DNA from: Sodalinema lacuna_A
GTDB taxonomy: Bacteria > Cyanobacteriota > Cyanobacteriia > Cyanobacteriales > Geitlerinemataceae
Length of the DNA stretch: 64,000 bases
Reading direction: 5' to 3'
Assembly (NCBI GenBank): GCA_900149785.2
Contig: FSSI02000007.1
Coordinates: 70,492-134,491, forward strand
The notes under the pieces are model-generated. The model was not told where the DNA came from. It ran no database searches and saw only the letters and a list, made by a program, of their open reading frames with translations. A program made the position numbers and the translations under genes. Shown piece after piece: positions 53,197 through 62,458 of this stretch. Every line of letters starts with the position of its first letter. The stretch's first letter is position 1.

Positions 53197-53946
53197 TCAC
53201 TGATTAACCGTTCCCCAGTCCTCATCAACCTGTTGACGCGCCGCAATAAAATCCTCATGGAGTTGTTGCCAATCTACCGCCGTCGCTGGGCAGCAGCTTA
53301 TCATACGTCCCCCTTGCAGATGTAACAGCATCGAGGCGAACTGACGCACGAGATCCAACTGATGATTGGCCATCACCAACATCATCGATCGCTCCTGAGT
53401 GAGCGACGAGAGGACCCCCATTAACATCTCAGCCCGCCCCACATCCAAAGCTGAGGTGGGTTCATCCAACAGCAAAACCTGCGGTTCCGTGGCCAAGGCC
53501 CGCGCGATCGCCACCCATTGCCGTTGTCCCACAGACAACTGTAACTCCGTTTTTCCCAGCCAATCCGAGGGAATCTTGAGGCGATCGCACCAACAATCCA
53601 CTCGCCCTTGAATCTCCGCCGCCCCCAAACCTCGTAATCGCAACGGATAGGCCATGGCCTCGTTAACCGTCATCCCCAACAACCTCGACTCCTGGGGAAC
53701 CAAAACAATGTGACGGCGTAACTCCAAAATGGGGATTTCTGTCAGCCGGCGATCGCCCCAAAAAATCTCGCCTGCTGTCGGATCTTGTAAACGATTCAAC
53801 AACCGCAACAACAGGGATTTCCCCGCCCCAGAAATCCCCACCACCCCCAAGCGATCGCCTGGGGTTAGCGTCACAGAAATCTCCTTGAGTAGCGTCAACC
53901 GTCGAGAAGTCGCCTGTAGAGAAACGCGATCGAGGGTTAAAGACAT
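53197..53946 (-). CDS. ABC transporter ATP-binding protein, orphan
   Basis: A 249-residue ATPase with Walker A GISGAGKS, Q-loop VLVPQESRLLG, signature LSVGQRQWVAIARAL (LSVGQ for LSGGQ), Walker B VLLLDEPTSALD and H-loop MANHQ. All catalytic residues are present. No permease or binding-protein gene is adjacent, so its partners lie elsewhere. The short form and sequence recall FetA/YbbL-type ATPases, but this is tentative. It diverges from the WecG-type gene, with 63 bp between starts. Confidence 0.88.
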   Translation of the reverse strand: MSLTLDRVSLQATSRRLTLLKEISVTLTPGDRLGVVGISGAGKSLLLRLLNRLQDPTAGEIFWGDRRLTEIPILELRRHIVLVPQESRLLGMTVNEAMAYPLRLRGLGAAEIQGRVDCWCDRLKIPSDWLGKTELQLSVGQRQWVAIARALATEPQVLLLDEPTSALDVGRAEMLMGVLSSLTQERSMMLVMANHQLDLVRQFASMLLHLQGGRMISCCPATAVDWQQLHEDFIAARQQVDEDWGTVNQ

Positions 53947-54009
53947 AGCAAATCCAGATACAATCGAGCCAACATTAAGCCAACATCAAGCCAATCCCTC
54001 AATCATGCC

Positions 54010-54759
54010 ATGATCGCCGACCCCCTACCCACAGTTACCATTCTCGGAAGTCCCGTTCATCTGCATTCAGACTATAGCCAGTGGTTGCGATCGCAACTGA
54101 CACAACACCAGGGCCTGCATGTCGTGACCCTCAACGCCGAAATGACCATGCAAGCCCAACGCAACCCCCAACTCGCCCAAGCCATCCACAACGCCGAACT
54201 CGTCATTCCCGACGGCGCGGGAGTGGTGCTTTACCTAAAACTGATCGGCCAATCCCTCAAACGCCAACCGGGAATCGAACTCGCCCAAACCCTCATCTCG
54301 CAACTCTCCCCCCAAGAGACGGTGTTTTGTTACGGCGGTCAACCCGAGGTCATTCAACAGGCCGCCCGCCACCTACGCCAACAGTATCCTCAACTGAACC
54401 TCAGCGGCGTCTATCACGGCTATCTCAGCGACGACGAACATCAACAACTCCTACAAGCGTTGCACCAACAACAGCCAGCGGTGATTTTAGTCGGCCTTGG
54501 TGTTCCCCGCCAAGAACTTTGGATTCAAAGCCATCGCCATCACTGTCCCCAAGCCATTTGGATTGGTGTGGGGGGAAGTTTTGACATTTGGGGCGGCGTC
54601 AAACCGCGAGCGCCCAAATGGATGGGCGATAATCATTTAGAATGGGCGTACCGACTTTACCAAGAACCCTGGCGCTGGCGTAGAATGTTGGCCCTGCCCC
54701 ATTTTGCCCTTAAAGCCTTGACTGAAATTATTTTCAGCAAACGTAGGTCCTCGACGTAA
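54010..54759 (+). CDS. WecG/TagA/CpsF-family glycosyltransferase
   Basis: A 249-residue GT26 enzyme. The conserved core is seen as LNAEMTMQAQRN (family: NAxxxxxA), VIPDGAGVV (catalytic Asp), ILVGLGVPRQELWI, GVGGSFDIWGGVKPRAPKWM and HLEWAYRLYQEPWRWRRM. Such enzymes add N-acetylmannosamine-type sugars to undecaprenyl-linked acceptors in surface polysaccharide assembly, at the inner face of the membrane. No polysaccharide cluster surrounds it. Start ATG at 54010. Confidence 0.93.
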   Translation: MIADPLPTVTILGSPVHLHSDYSQWLRSQLTQHQGLHVVTLNAEMTMQAQRNPQLAQAIHNAELVIPDGAGVVLYLKLIGQSLKRQPGIELAQTLISQLSPQETVFCYGGQPEVIQQAARHLRQQYPQLNLSGVYHGYLSDDEHQQLLQALHQQQPAVILVGLGVPRQELWIQSHRHHCPQAIWIGVGGSFDIWGGVKPRAPKWMGDNHLEWAYRLYQEPWRWRRMLALPHFALKALTEIIFSKRRSST

Positions 54760-54909
54760 CTCAAGCCAGTCTCATTCCGTTTTAAACCAGTTCTTAGGGG
54801 GGAAACGGGATGTTTTGGATCACGAAATTTGGCAACAAGGGCTTCGATAGTCAGTTCGGGCTTCAATCATAATTCTTCATAAAAGAACAATCAGGAGTGA
54901 GTTTTCGTC

Positions 54910-56067
54910 GTGAAATTAGGTGACTGGATTGCCGTTATTTGCTTTATAATTTCGCTCGTCATTCTTTGGGAATTTCGCGAAGCGCTGCTGTTGGTCCTGA
55001 GTGCCGTTGTTTTGGCGATCGCCCTCAACAGCTTAGTCTGTCTCCTACAAAGATGGGGGAAACGATTAGGGTTTCAACCTTCTAGGGAGTTAGCGGTTTT
55101 GATTGCCCTCATCCTCGTCGGGCTATTTGGAACCCTATTTTTTACCCTAGTTGCTCCTCCGTTTATCAATCAGTTTCAACAACTTATCGAACTTGCCCCC
55201 GTCGGCTTTCAACGATTTCTGAATTGGCTCGATCAAGTCCGTGTTTCTCCCCCCGTTTGGCTGAATCTTGACGAACTGCAACTTCCGAATTTCTCGGAAC
55301 TGGCTCAACAAGTCGGTCCCCTAGCCCAGAATGTTGTTGAGAACTTTGTCACCTTCTTCTCCAACTCTTTGGCAGTCCTTTTAAAAGTTCTCTTTGTTTT
55401 GGTATTGACGGTGATGTTTCTCGTCGATCCCACATCCTATCGCAACCTATTAATCCGTCTATTTCCCTCATTTTACCGACGGCGTGCCGATGAAATATTG
55501 ACTCTCTGTGAAGAAGTCTTACTCGGTTGGATGGGGGGAATTGTGATTAACTCCATCTTCGTCGCCAGCTTGAGTGCCATTGGCTTAGCAGCCTTACAAG
55601 TTCGCTTTGTGTTTGCCCACGCTCTCCTCGCCGGTGTCTTTAACTTTGTCCCGAACATTGGCCCAATTTTAAGTGTTATTTTTCCGATTTCTGTTGCTCT
55701 CCTCGATACTCCCTTAAAAGCCCTGGGAGTTCTCATTTTATATCTCGTCATTCAGAACGTGGAAAGTTACTGGTTTAGTCCCATGGTGATGCGTAAACAA
55801 ATTTCCCTATTACCGGCGGTGACGTTAACCGCGCAAATCTTCTTTGCCACCTTTCTGGGCTTACTGGGACTCATTTTAGCCCTTCCCTTGGCGGTGGTGA
55901 GCAAAACCTGGTTAGAAGAAGCCTTTTTTAAAGATTTCCTCGATCGCTGGTCCGGAGATCCTCAGCGCCAAATCTCTCGGCAAATGGTCGTCGTCGAAGA
56001 AGCGAAACTTTCCCCGAGTCAGCCAGAGATGCACTCTGAGACGACCCTAGACCCCTGGGATGCTTAA
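54910..56067 (+). CDS. AI-2E/PerM-family (UPF0118) membrane protein
   Basis: A 385-residue permease-like protein with about eight TM helices: two near the N-terminus, one at about 60-85, an amphipathic middle, then four to five from about 150 to 340. The family signature appears in FNFVPNIGPILSVIFPI and LPAVTLTAQIFFATFLGLLGLILALPLA. Members export autoinducer-2 or exchange Na+/H+; the role here is open. The start is GTG with GGAG 12 bases upstream. The C-terminal 45 residues are polar. Confidence 0.9.
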   Translation: MKLGDWIAVICFIISLVILWEFREALLLVLSAVVLAIALNSLVCLLQRWGKRLGFQPSRELAVLIALILVGLFGTLFFTLVAPPFINQFQQLIELAPVGFQRFLNWLDQVRVSPPVWLNLDELQLPNFSELAQQVGPLAQNVVENFVTFFSNSLAVLLKVLFVLVLTVMFLVDPTSYRNLLIRLFPSFYRRRADEILTLCEEVLLGWMGGIVINSIFVASLSAIGLAALQVRFVFAHALLAGVFNFVPNIGPILSVIFPISVALLDTPLKALGVLILYLVIQNVESYWFSPMVMRKQISLLPAVTLTAQIFFATFLGLLGLILALPLAVVSKTWLEEAFFKDFLDRWSGDPQRQISRQMVVVEEAKLSPSQPEMHSETTLDPWDA

Positions 56068-56090
56068 ACCCGTTCAAGGTGACCTTTAAA

Positions 56091-56240
56091 CTTGACGGTT
56101 CAACTTGACCGTTTAACTTGACAGTTGAGCAATTGGTGTTCTTAATATAGGTGTTCCTCATTTGTTCCCAAGACCGGTTCATAAGACCGGTTCACGAGAA
56201 ATTTGCCCGTTCGCACAGACCGTTCGCACAGACCGTTCGC
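56091..56240. repeat. Clustered short direct repeats upstream of DUF3747 gene
   Basis: Three successive repeats of about 14 bp with core AACTTGACNGTT occur at 56091-56130. Then GACCGGTTCA occurs twice (about 56171-56198), and CGTTCGCACAGAC in 2-3 copies (about 56209-56240). They fill the gene-free leader between the permease and DUF3747 genes. Confidence 0.8.
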
Positions 56241-56270
56241 AGAAATCACAGCAAAGCAAACCTGAAACTC

Positions 56271-57236
56271 ATGCAATTCCTCAGACAACAGATCAAACAC
56301 CAGATTGTTTTGGGACTCACGGCGATTGGCTTGGCCGTCACCATCGCCCCAAACACCATCGCCAGTAGTCCTAGAGGCTATACCAAAGATAACGCCTCAT
56401 CTCAGGTAGCAGCACGATTTGACCAGCGAGAAATTGACGCGAATCAAGTGATTGCGATCGCCGCCCCCGTCGGACGCACCAACGGCTATCAATTGCTTGT
56501 CGTTGAACAACTTTCCAATCAGCGGCCCTGTTGGCAAGAACAAGGAAGCAACCCCACCCGCGTCGAACCCTTACTGCTCAACTTTGACTTTACCGGAATT
56601 TGTGGCCGTGGCACAGACAGTAACGGTTACTCAATTCGGGCCGGAGAACAAGATCTTGGCGTTCAGTACAATCTACAAGTCCTCGAACGGGGTGGAGAAC
56701 TGGTCCTGGTGGGGGTTCCCATCGGCGGCGATCGCAACTTACCCCGCCTAGAAATTGGCCGAACTCGGGGAATGGCCCAAGGGGAGTTTTCCCGCATTTA
56801 TCTCGATTCCGGCTGGCGATTCACCCGCCGCACCTACCAAGGCCGAACCCTTGGCCATATCTACCTCACCCATGATTTAACCCTGGCCCAACTGGCCAAC
56901 CAAACGCGTCCCAACGCTCCCAACCGCGTTCCCGAACCTTCTCGCGATCGCAGTCCCTCACCGCAAGAGACTGACCCATCAGAGACCTCCAACACCATCG
57001 AATTTGGCGACGATCCCCGTCGCAGCAGCCCCGCAGAGGACGATCAGTCCTCCACGAACCCGGTTTCCCAACCCCGATCTGACGCTAACACGAGCCAAGC
57101 GAACACCCCCCAGGAACAGCCCACCCAGGAACAGTCCACCCAGGAACAGTCCACCCAGGAACAGACGATTACAGCCCCTCTTCCCCATCAGCAATTCCCG
57201 GACTCGCCCCTACCCGCTTTCCGCAACGAGTCATAA
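56271..57236 (+). CDS. DUF3747 domain secreted protein
   Basis: A 321-residue protein with a signal peptide (QIVLGLTAIGLAVTIAPNTIA). The DUF3747 domain follows (about 45-215: IAIAAPVGRTNGYQLLVVEQ, CWQEQG, LNFDFTGICGRGTDSNGYS). After that comes a disordered Pro/Ser/Gln-rich tail with a 15-bp repeat giving PTQEQSTQEQSTQEQ. Function unknown; probably periplasmic or surface-exposed. The start was chosen at the ATG before the signal peptide; the frame is open 40 codons upstream through the repeat-rich leader, which I judge untranslated. It ends 1 bp before the convergent DnaJ gene. Confidence 0.87.
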   Translation: MQFLRQQIKHQIVLGLTAIGLAVTIAPNTIASSPRGYTKDNASSQVAARFDQREIDANQVIAIAAPVGRTNGYQLLVVEQLSNQRPCWQEQGSNPTRVEPLLLNFDFTGICGRGTDSNGYSIRAGEQDLGVQYNLQVLERGGELVLVGVPIGGDRNLPRLEIGRTRGMAQGEFSRIYLDSGWRFTRRTYQGRTLGHIYLTHDLTLAQLANQTRPNAPNRVPEPSRDRSPSPQETDPSETSNTIEFGDDPRRSSPAEDDQSSTNPVSQPRSDANTSQANTPQEQPTQEQSTQEQSTQEQTITAPLPHQQFPDSPLPAFRNES

Positions 57237-57237
57237 T

Positions 57238-57969
57238 CTAGGGACTGACTCGACGAGACGAGCGTTGTTGAACCTGTTGTTGCAAATGCCGAAAATCCTG
57301 TTCCACTTCCTGGCGGAGACTGTGGTTATGAGGATCGGTTCGCAACGCTTTATTGAGATAAATCCGGCCCTTACGAAACTCCCCTTGCTCGATCGCCTGA
57401 CGGGCCACCCGTTGATAGGTCACCGCTTGCCATTGACGTACCTCAACATCCACCGAGAGACGTTGAGATAACCCTTCGACTAGGGCGATCGCATGGGCAA
57501 ACTTCCCCTGGCCGAGCAGCTTTTGCAGCCGATAGTAAGCCTGGGACTTCAACTGACGCTCGAAGGGGGACAGTTGGGGATGATGACGAAACACAGAGGA
57601 AGCCTCGGATGTCCCCGCAGATGAAGCGCCGGGTGGTGACGATGGGGTGCCAGTCTTCGTGGCCGTCCGAGGAGGCTGTTCTGGGCTGTTAGTCCTTGTG
57701 GTTTTGGTGGTTCTTGGTGGCGGGGCCGTCGTTGGGACGGGGGGTCCAGACAGATCCGGATCTAACCCCGACGCTGGAGTGGCGGAGTTGGGCACCACCT
57801 CTAGTAACACCTGATAGGCGTGATGCAAACGGACAAAGCGATCGTGAGAGAGTCCAGGATTGAGATCCGGGTGCAACCGCCGCGCCAAAGACCGATAGGA
57901 GGCTTTGACCTCCGCTACGGTGGCGTGCGGGGTTAATCCCAAGAGGCGATAACAATCGAGTAACTCCAT
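57238..57969 (-). CDS. J-domain protein
   Basis: A 243-residue protein with an N-terminal J domain (MELLDCYRLLGLTPHATVAE, helix II basic, HPD in RRLHPDLNPG). A Pro/Thr-rich linker (about 70-125) follows, then a helical C-terminal domain with TPR-like character (QAYYRLQKLLGQGKFAHAIAL, GRIYLNKALRTDPHNHSL). It lacks the Gly/Phe and zinc-finger regions of DnaJ, so it is a type III J protein that would recruit a DnaK partner to an unknown client. It lies 94 bp downstream of clpP3 on the same strand. Confidence 0.9.
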   Translation of the reverse strand: MELLDCYRLLGLTPHATVAEVKASYRSLARRLHPDLNPGLSHDRFVRLHHAYQVLLEVVPNSATPASGLDPDLSGPPVPTTAPPPRTTKTTRTNSPEQPPRTATKTGTPSSPPGASSAGTSEASSVFRHHPQLSPFERQLKSQAYYRLQKLLGQGKFAHAIALVEGLSQRLSVDVEVRQWQAVTYQRVARQAIEQGEFRKGRIYLNKALRTDPHNHSLRQEVEQDFRHLQQQVQQRSSRRVSP

Positions 57970-58063
57970 GAAGGTTCAGCGAACGCGCAACCCGAGCGCA
58001 ACAAACGGCAAAAAAAAGCAGACTTCCCCCGGATTGTAGCCGAGGGAAGCCCAGTTTAGCCAA

Positions 58064-58660
58064 TTAGACCGGCTTTCCTTCGAGGACGCGATCGATCAAA
58101 CCATAGTCCTTGGCTTGTTCTGCCGAGAGGAAGAAATCACGGTCCATATCCTTCTCAATCTTCTCAATCGGCTGTCCCGTATTCACGGCATAAATGCCAT
58201 TCAACTGATGACGAATCCGTAGAATCTCCTTCGCCTCAATCTGAATGTCACTGGCCTGTCCACGGGTTCCCCCAGAGGGTTGGTGAATCATAATCCGCGA
58301 GTGAGGTAACGCCAGGCGTTTTCCGGGAGTTCCGGCAGCTAACAGAAATGACCCCATCGAGGCCGCCAGCCCCACACAAATCGTCACCACATCCGCTTTA
58401 ATATGCTGCATGGTGTCATAGATGGCCATCCCCGAACTGACCACACCACCGGGGGAATTGATATAGACCATGATGTCCTTATCCGGGTCTTCTGACGCCA
58501 AATACAGCATCACCGCAATGACCTGATTCGCCAGTTCATCATCAATATCCCGGCCAATGAAGATAATCCGTTCACGATAGAGACGGTTGTAGATATCAAT
58601 CCACTGGGTATAGGTGTCCCCAGGCATTTGATACGGAACTTTAGGCACGCCAATGGGCAT
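58064..58660 (-). CDS. clpP3: ATP-dependent Clp protease proteolytic subunit ClpP3
   Basis: A 198-residue ClpP with an intact catalytic triad: Ser in GLAASMGSFLLAAG, His in RIMIHQPSGG, Asp in DMDRDFF. It is encoded directly downstream of clpR with a 105-bp gap. In cyanobacteria ClpP3 and ClpR form the mixed ClpP3/R core that works with ClpC, which supports the symbol (context plus family knowledge). Start ATG 58660. Confidence 0.93.
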   Translation of the reverse strand: MPIGVPKVPYQMPGDTYTQWIDIYNRLYRERIIFIGRDIDDELANQVIAVMLYLASEDPDKDIMVYINSPGGVVSSGMAIYDTMQHIKADVVTICVGLAASMGSFLLAAGTPGKRLALPHSRIMIHQPSGGTRGQASDIQIEAKEILRIRHQLNGIYAVNTGQPIEKIEKDMDRDFFLSAEQAKDYGLIDRVLEGKPV

Positions 58661-58765
58661 TGGTTAAATTCTCCCTTAAAAAGACAGTTGCAGGCCCCAT
58701 AGGGGCGTTAGGGTATAACGTCGGCTTAGGGCCGATGAAGCCGAACGAAGCCAAACGAAGCCAAA

Positions 58766-59428
58766 CTAGGATACGCCAGCGAGTTCTTGGGTATGTTTGT
58801 CACCTTTCTCACTGACGAGAACTCGGTCAATGAGACCATACTCTTTCGCTTGTTCTGGAGTCATATAGAACAAACGATCCATGTCTTTGCCGATTTTTTC
58901 GACGGAATGGCCGGTATTTTGGGCAAAGATCTCCAACATTGTGGCTTTATTGGCCAGGACTTCTTTGGCCCGAATTTGAATATCCGTGGCTTGTCCCTGG
59001 GCAAAGCTTTTTGGCTGTTGCAAGATAATCGAGGCATGGGGCAAACTGGCACGACAGCCGGGGGTTCCTGACGATAACAGCATCGCCGCCATGCCCATGG
59101 CGGTTCCTAGGCAAATGGTGTGAACCGGCGGTTTAATGTAGTTGAGGGTATCGCAAATGGCAAAGGCTTCTGTCTCAAAGCCGACCGGTTCACCCCCGTA
59201 GTTAGAGGTTCCGGTGGAGTTAATATAAATTTTGATCGGCTTGTCAGGATCATCGTACTGTAGGTAAAGCAGTTGGGCGATGATCAACTCCGTTACCGAT
59301 GCAACCAGGGGCATCCCCAGATAGACGATTCGCTCTTTGAGTAGCAAAGAGGGTAAATCTGGCGGGGGAGTTCGATTGGGGGAACTGCCGTAATACGGAG
59401 ATTGGACAGCTTGAATCGGTAGGTTCAT
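58766..59428 (-). CDS. clpR: Clp protease non-catalytic subunit ClpR
   Basis: A 220-residue ClpP homologue lacking the active site. The Ser region reads GTAMGMAAMLLSSG (Ser to Gly) and the His position is Gln (IILQQPKSF). It carries the extra loop INSTGTSNYGGEPVGFETEA typical of ClpR. It assembles with ClpP3 in mixed heptameric rings. This is the normal state of ClpR, not decay. It is the first gene of the clpR-clpP3 pair, with a ribosome-binding site GGAAG before the ATG. Confidence 0.94.
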   Translation of the reverse strand: MNLPIQAVQSPYYGSSPNRTPPPDLPSLLLKERIVYLGMPLVASVTELIIAQLLYLQYDDPDKPIKIYINSTGTSNYGGEPVGFETEAFAICDTLNYIKPPVHTICLGTAMGMAAMLLSSGTPGCRASLPHASIILQQPKSFAQGQATDIQIRAKEVLANKATMLEIFAQNTGHSVEKIGKDMDRLFYMTPEQAKEYGLIDRVLVSEKGDKHTQELAGVS

Positions 59429-59556
59429 AGGATACTTCCGAGGCTCGGTAAATGTAGCTGCAATAGACTGTTTGCTTAGACTTGCTTAGACTCGCGTAGA
59501 GGGTGTGATTCAGCCTTTTATATATCTTAACGTCTTTAGGGGATCGGCTTGAGTCC

Positions 59557-60474
59557 CTAGGGCAGTTCGACGGAGGTCGGTTTGGCAATATGGGGCAATC
59601 CCCAGCCGAGTTTCTCCCGCAAGACCCGGAAAAATTCCGTGGGACGCAGACGGACAAAACGGGCGATATAGTCGGATTTCTCGATGACGACGCGATCGTC
59701 GGGGAGGACGTAACAGCCGGCATTGCCGTCGACAACCATCATCATCCGTTCTCGGGTAGCCGGGAGAACTTGCACCCGTTCGGTATCTGAGAAAATTAAG
59801 GCCCGCGAGGCTAGAGAATGGGGACAAATTGGCACAAGTTGAAGCACCTGGACGTTGGGGGTGATGACGGGGCCACCGGAGGACAGGGCGTAGGCCGTTG
59901 AACCGGTGGGGGTTGAGACAATGACCCCGTCAGCGGCAATATCGACGGGGGAATGTTCGCCGACAATGACCTCAAAGTGACACATACTGGTTAGGGGTTC
60001 TCGATGCAAAACCATCTCGTTGAGACAGAGGGCTTCCCAGAGAACGGTGTCTTCTCGTAAGACTCGCACAGTGGCCATGGTGCGTTCTTCGATGCGGTAT
60101 TGCCCCTTAAAGACTGCCTCTAAGGCATTGTCGAGTTGACTGAGATAGGTTTCGGTGAGAAATCCCATATGGCCCGTGTTGACGGTCAATAGGGGGATTC
60201 CTAGGGGGGCAACTTGGCGGAAGGCGGCAAGGACGGTTCCATCGCCCCCTAGGACGATCCCAAAGTCGAAGTCTTTGTCAAATCCAGGGGGAACCAGTCC
60301 ATGAATGGGGGTATGACAGACGGGACTGTCGGGTTTGGAGTGACCGAGGATACCGCCCATTCCGGTAGCAACCCGCACTTGGCATCCTCGGGCGATGAGA
60401 GCCTGTTCGAGTTGAGTTTTGACGCGACAGGCGGCGGGTTTAACTTCGTTGTAGATAATGCCAACTTTCGGCAC
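59557..60474 (-). CDS. nadK: NAD kinase
   Basis: It phosphorylates NAD to NADP. The 305-residue protein has VLGGDGTVLAAFR (GGDGT ATP/NAD motif, about residue 75), NTGHMGFLTE, LNEMVLHRE and the STPTGSTAYALSSGGPVITP signature. The start is GTG at 60474 (MPKVGIIYNE). Cyanobacteria usually have two NAD kinases; which paralogue this is was not decided. It lies between clpR and ycf39 on the same strand. Confidence 0.95.
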   Translation of the reverse strand: MPKVGIIYNEVKPAACRVKTQLEQALIARGCQVRVATGMGGILGHSKPDSPVCHTPIHGLVPPGFDKDFDFGIVLGGDGTVLAAFRQVAPLGIPLLTVNTGHMGFLTETYLSQLDNALEAVFKGQYRIEERTMATVRVLREDTVLWEALCLNEMVLHREPLTSMCHFEVIVGEHSPVDIAADGVIVSTPTGSTAYALSSGGPVITPNVQVLQLVPICPHSLASRALIFSDTERVQVLPATRERMMMVVDGNAGCYVLPDDRVVIEKSDYIARFVRLRPTEFFRVLREKLGWGLPHIAKPTSVELP

Positions 60475-60603
60475 GCTCGGAGTTTACCTCTTAGTTGTAC
60501 GTTCAGCAGTCAGGGGTGGGATTGTGGTGATCCCAGCTTATCTTCCCATGAATGTTCCCGAAGACAAGGGTTAGGTTTACCCTTGTTTACGGTGAGTCGA
60601 CGG

Positions 60604-61590
60604 TTAGTCGGATGATTTGAAGGGCGATCGCTGCCGTTTTTTCCGCGCTTTGGTTTTTTCTTGTTCGTACTCGATTTCCTTGATTTTCTTCATAATGCTA
60701 CTGTGATATTCCTGTAGGTAGGCTTCGAGGGTCGTCATCTCGTTGGGGTTGATGTCGAAGACAGGATACACGTCGTCCATGCTGGTGGCTAGGGGAGTCC
60801 CGGAGGCTAAGACTTCGGCGAAATAGAGGCGATCGGCGACATTGGCCCCCCATTGGAAGAAGCGGGCGGCCCGACGGACGGTTCGCAATAAGCCCAGGGG
60901 AGCGCGGGTGATGCGGGCGGTTCGCCCGGAGAGTCGTTCGCACAGTTGGATGATTTCTTCAGCACCCCAGGCCCGAGTTCCGACGACGGGATAGGTTTGG
61001 TTGGCGGTTTCGGGCAGGCTGAGGGCCTTGACGGCAAATTTCGCGATGTCTTGGGTGTTGGCGTAGGCAATGGGGGCGGCTTGGCCCGTTAGCCAAACGG
61101 GTTGGTTATCGAGTATGGGAATGGCATATTGTCCGATGAGTCCCTGCATGAATCCTGCCAGTTGGAGAACGGTGTAGTTGAGTCCTGATTCGGCTAGGAA
61201 ACGCTCAGTACACCGTTTGATTTCCATGAGGGGAACATGGGGATACTGGTCATTATTGAGAATTGAACAGAAGACAAATCGTTCAACTCCAGCTTGGTGA
61301 GCGGCTTGGATGAGGGCGACTTTGCCATGCCAATCGACTTCTTTGACGCTTAAAGAGTCGGTGACTCGGACGGTGGCGGCGTCGATGACATGGGTGATGC
61401 CGTCGAGGGCAGGGGGAAGGGTACTTGGATCGCAGAGATCCCCACGGACTAATTCGGCGCCCCATTTTCTCAGAAAGGAGGCTCGGTTGAAACTGCGGAC
61501 AAGACAGCGAACGGAATAGCCTTCGTCAATGGCTTGACGGGCAATTTGTCTTCCTAGGGTACCGGTGGCACCAACGATTAATAGGCTCAT
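60604..61590 (-). CDS. ycf39: Ycf39-like NAD(P)-binding protein
   Basis: A 328-residue atypical short-chain dehydrogenase. It begins MSLLIVGATGTLGRQIARQA (Rossmann GxxGxxG) and continues RCLVRSFNRASFLRKWGAELV. Ycf39 binds chlorophyll-delivery partners (HliDs) and helps load chlorophyll into nascent D1 of photosystem II; the catalytic SDR Tyr/Lys pair is not expected. A basic C-terminal extension (KKIKEIEYEQEKTKARKKRQR) is present. The start was chosen at the family-standard MSLLIVGATG; 42 upstream codons in frame are rejected. An inverted repeat, GTTAA-N6-TTAAC at 61693-61708, lies about 100 bp upstream. Confidence 0.92.
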   Translation of the reverse strand: MSLLIVGATGTLGRQIARQAIDEGYSVRCLVRSFNRASFLRKWGAELVRGDLCDPSTLPPALDGITHVIDAATVRVTDSLSVKEVDWHGKVALIQAAHQAGVERFVFCSILNNDQYPHVPLMEIKRCTERFLAESGLNYTVLQLAGFMQGLIGQYAIPILDNQPVWLTGQAAPIAYANTQDIAKFAVKALSLPETANQTYPVVGTRAWGAEEIIQLCERLSGRTARITRAPLGLLRTVRRAARFFQWGANVADRLYFAEVLASGTPLATSMDDVYPVFDINPNEMTTLEAYLQEYHSSIMKKIKEIEYEQEKTKARKKRQRSPFKSSD

Positions 61591-61865
61591 GGGGATCTCA
61601 GTAACGACAGTCGCTCCTCCTGATACAACTCCCAGCGCAATCAGGATCGAGACAAGACGACAGACTGGGCAGACTCTAAACTTGTCAGAAATGTTAACAT
61701 ATATTAACGACACCACCGCAACATTCTCATATTTGCTGGTGAGTTTCGCCGGCGAGTTAGGGGACTGACCTGCAAAATTTGGCCGGGGTTCACGGTGTCC
61801 GAGTGATCGATTTAGGGGCGTCTGGCTAGGGATGGGGGTCTCTTTGCGCTAGAGTAGACATAATT

Positions 61866-62294
61866 ATGGATGAACTTCAGCACACTCAGGCCAACACTCA
61901 GTCCAACACTCGGGCTAACACTCGGGCCACTCAGTCACCCCATTGTTCGGTTCGCCATCCGGTGGACTTGACGGAGGTGCGATCGCGGCGATCGCGCCTG
62001 CTTGATGTGGACAAAGCACAGCAGATGGCAGCTTTCTTTAGTTGTCTAGGCGACCCCAACCGTCTGCGGATTCTCTCGGTCTTGTCTCAGGGAGATCAAT
62101 GCGTCTGTGACCTCGCGGCCGTGGTCAATATGAGCGAGTCGGCGGTGTCTCATCAATTGCGAACCCTTCGCGCCCATCGCATTGTGGGCTATCGTCGACA
62201 GGGACGTAATGTTTTTTACTATCTGCAAGATGATCATGTGGCAACTCTTTATCACGAGGTTGCTGAACATCTTGATGAGCCGGATCACGGGTAA
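61866..62294 (+). CDS. ArsR/SmtB-family metal-sensing repressor
   Basis: A 142-residue winged-helix repressor. The DNA-binding helix region is LSESAVSHQLR-like (MSESAVSHQLRTLRAHRIV). Metal ligands are suggested at the alpha3 site by QCVCDLA and at the alpha5 site by DDHVATLYHEVAEHLDE (Asp, His, His, Glu), plus Cys and His in the N-terminal arm (SPHCSVRHP). This pattern is that of SmtB/ZiaR-type zinc sensors. The arm has a Thr/Asn/Ala repeat from a 12-bp DNA repeat. No metal transporter or metallothionein gene is adjacent, so its target lies elsewhere or it is autoregulated. Confidence 0.9.
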   Translation: MDELQHTQANTQSNTRANTRATQSPHCSVRHPVDLTEVRSRRSRLLDVDKAQQMAAFFSCLGDPNRLRILSVLSQGDQCVCDLAAVVNMSESAVSHQLRTLRAHRIVGYRRQGRNVFYYLQDDHVATLYHEVAEHLDEPDHG

Positions 62295-62350
62295 ACGGGT
62301 AAGGAAAGGGCGTTCCTCCCCTACCCATCCCTACCCATGGTCGAAACGTC

Positions 62351-62458
62351 TTAAGCTTCTTCCCCGCCTTCAATTTTGAGAAGCAAGAAGCCCAAGCTGA
62401 GACCCACTAAAATTAAGGTGGAGGAAAGAATGGCTGCGTTGAAAATTTCTCCGCTCAT
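62351..62458 (-). CDS. petM: Cytochrome b6f complex subunit VII
   Basis: A 35-residue protein, MSGEIFNAAILSSTLILVG, continuing LSLGFLLLKIEGGEEA. It is one TM helix with the standard PetM sequence and length. It is a small peripheral subunit of the thylakoid cytochrome b6f complex. The open frame extends 47 codons upstream, but the family start and length identify this ATG. It is convergent with the SmtB-type gene. Confidence 0.96.
   Translation of the reverse strand: MSGEIFNAAILSSTLILVGLSLGFLLLKIEGGEEA

Noticed and set aside
54081..54584. 167-codon frame inside the WecG-type gene
   Set aside because: Shifted-frame shadow of a strongly conserved glycosyltransferase; low-complexity Pro/Thr/Arg composition.
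58766..59428. Loss of catalytic Ser and His in a Clp subunit as a decay event
   Set aside because: This is the normal, conserved state of cyanobacterial ClpR, supported by its typical loop insertion and its partner clpP3.
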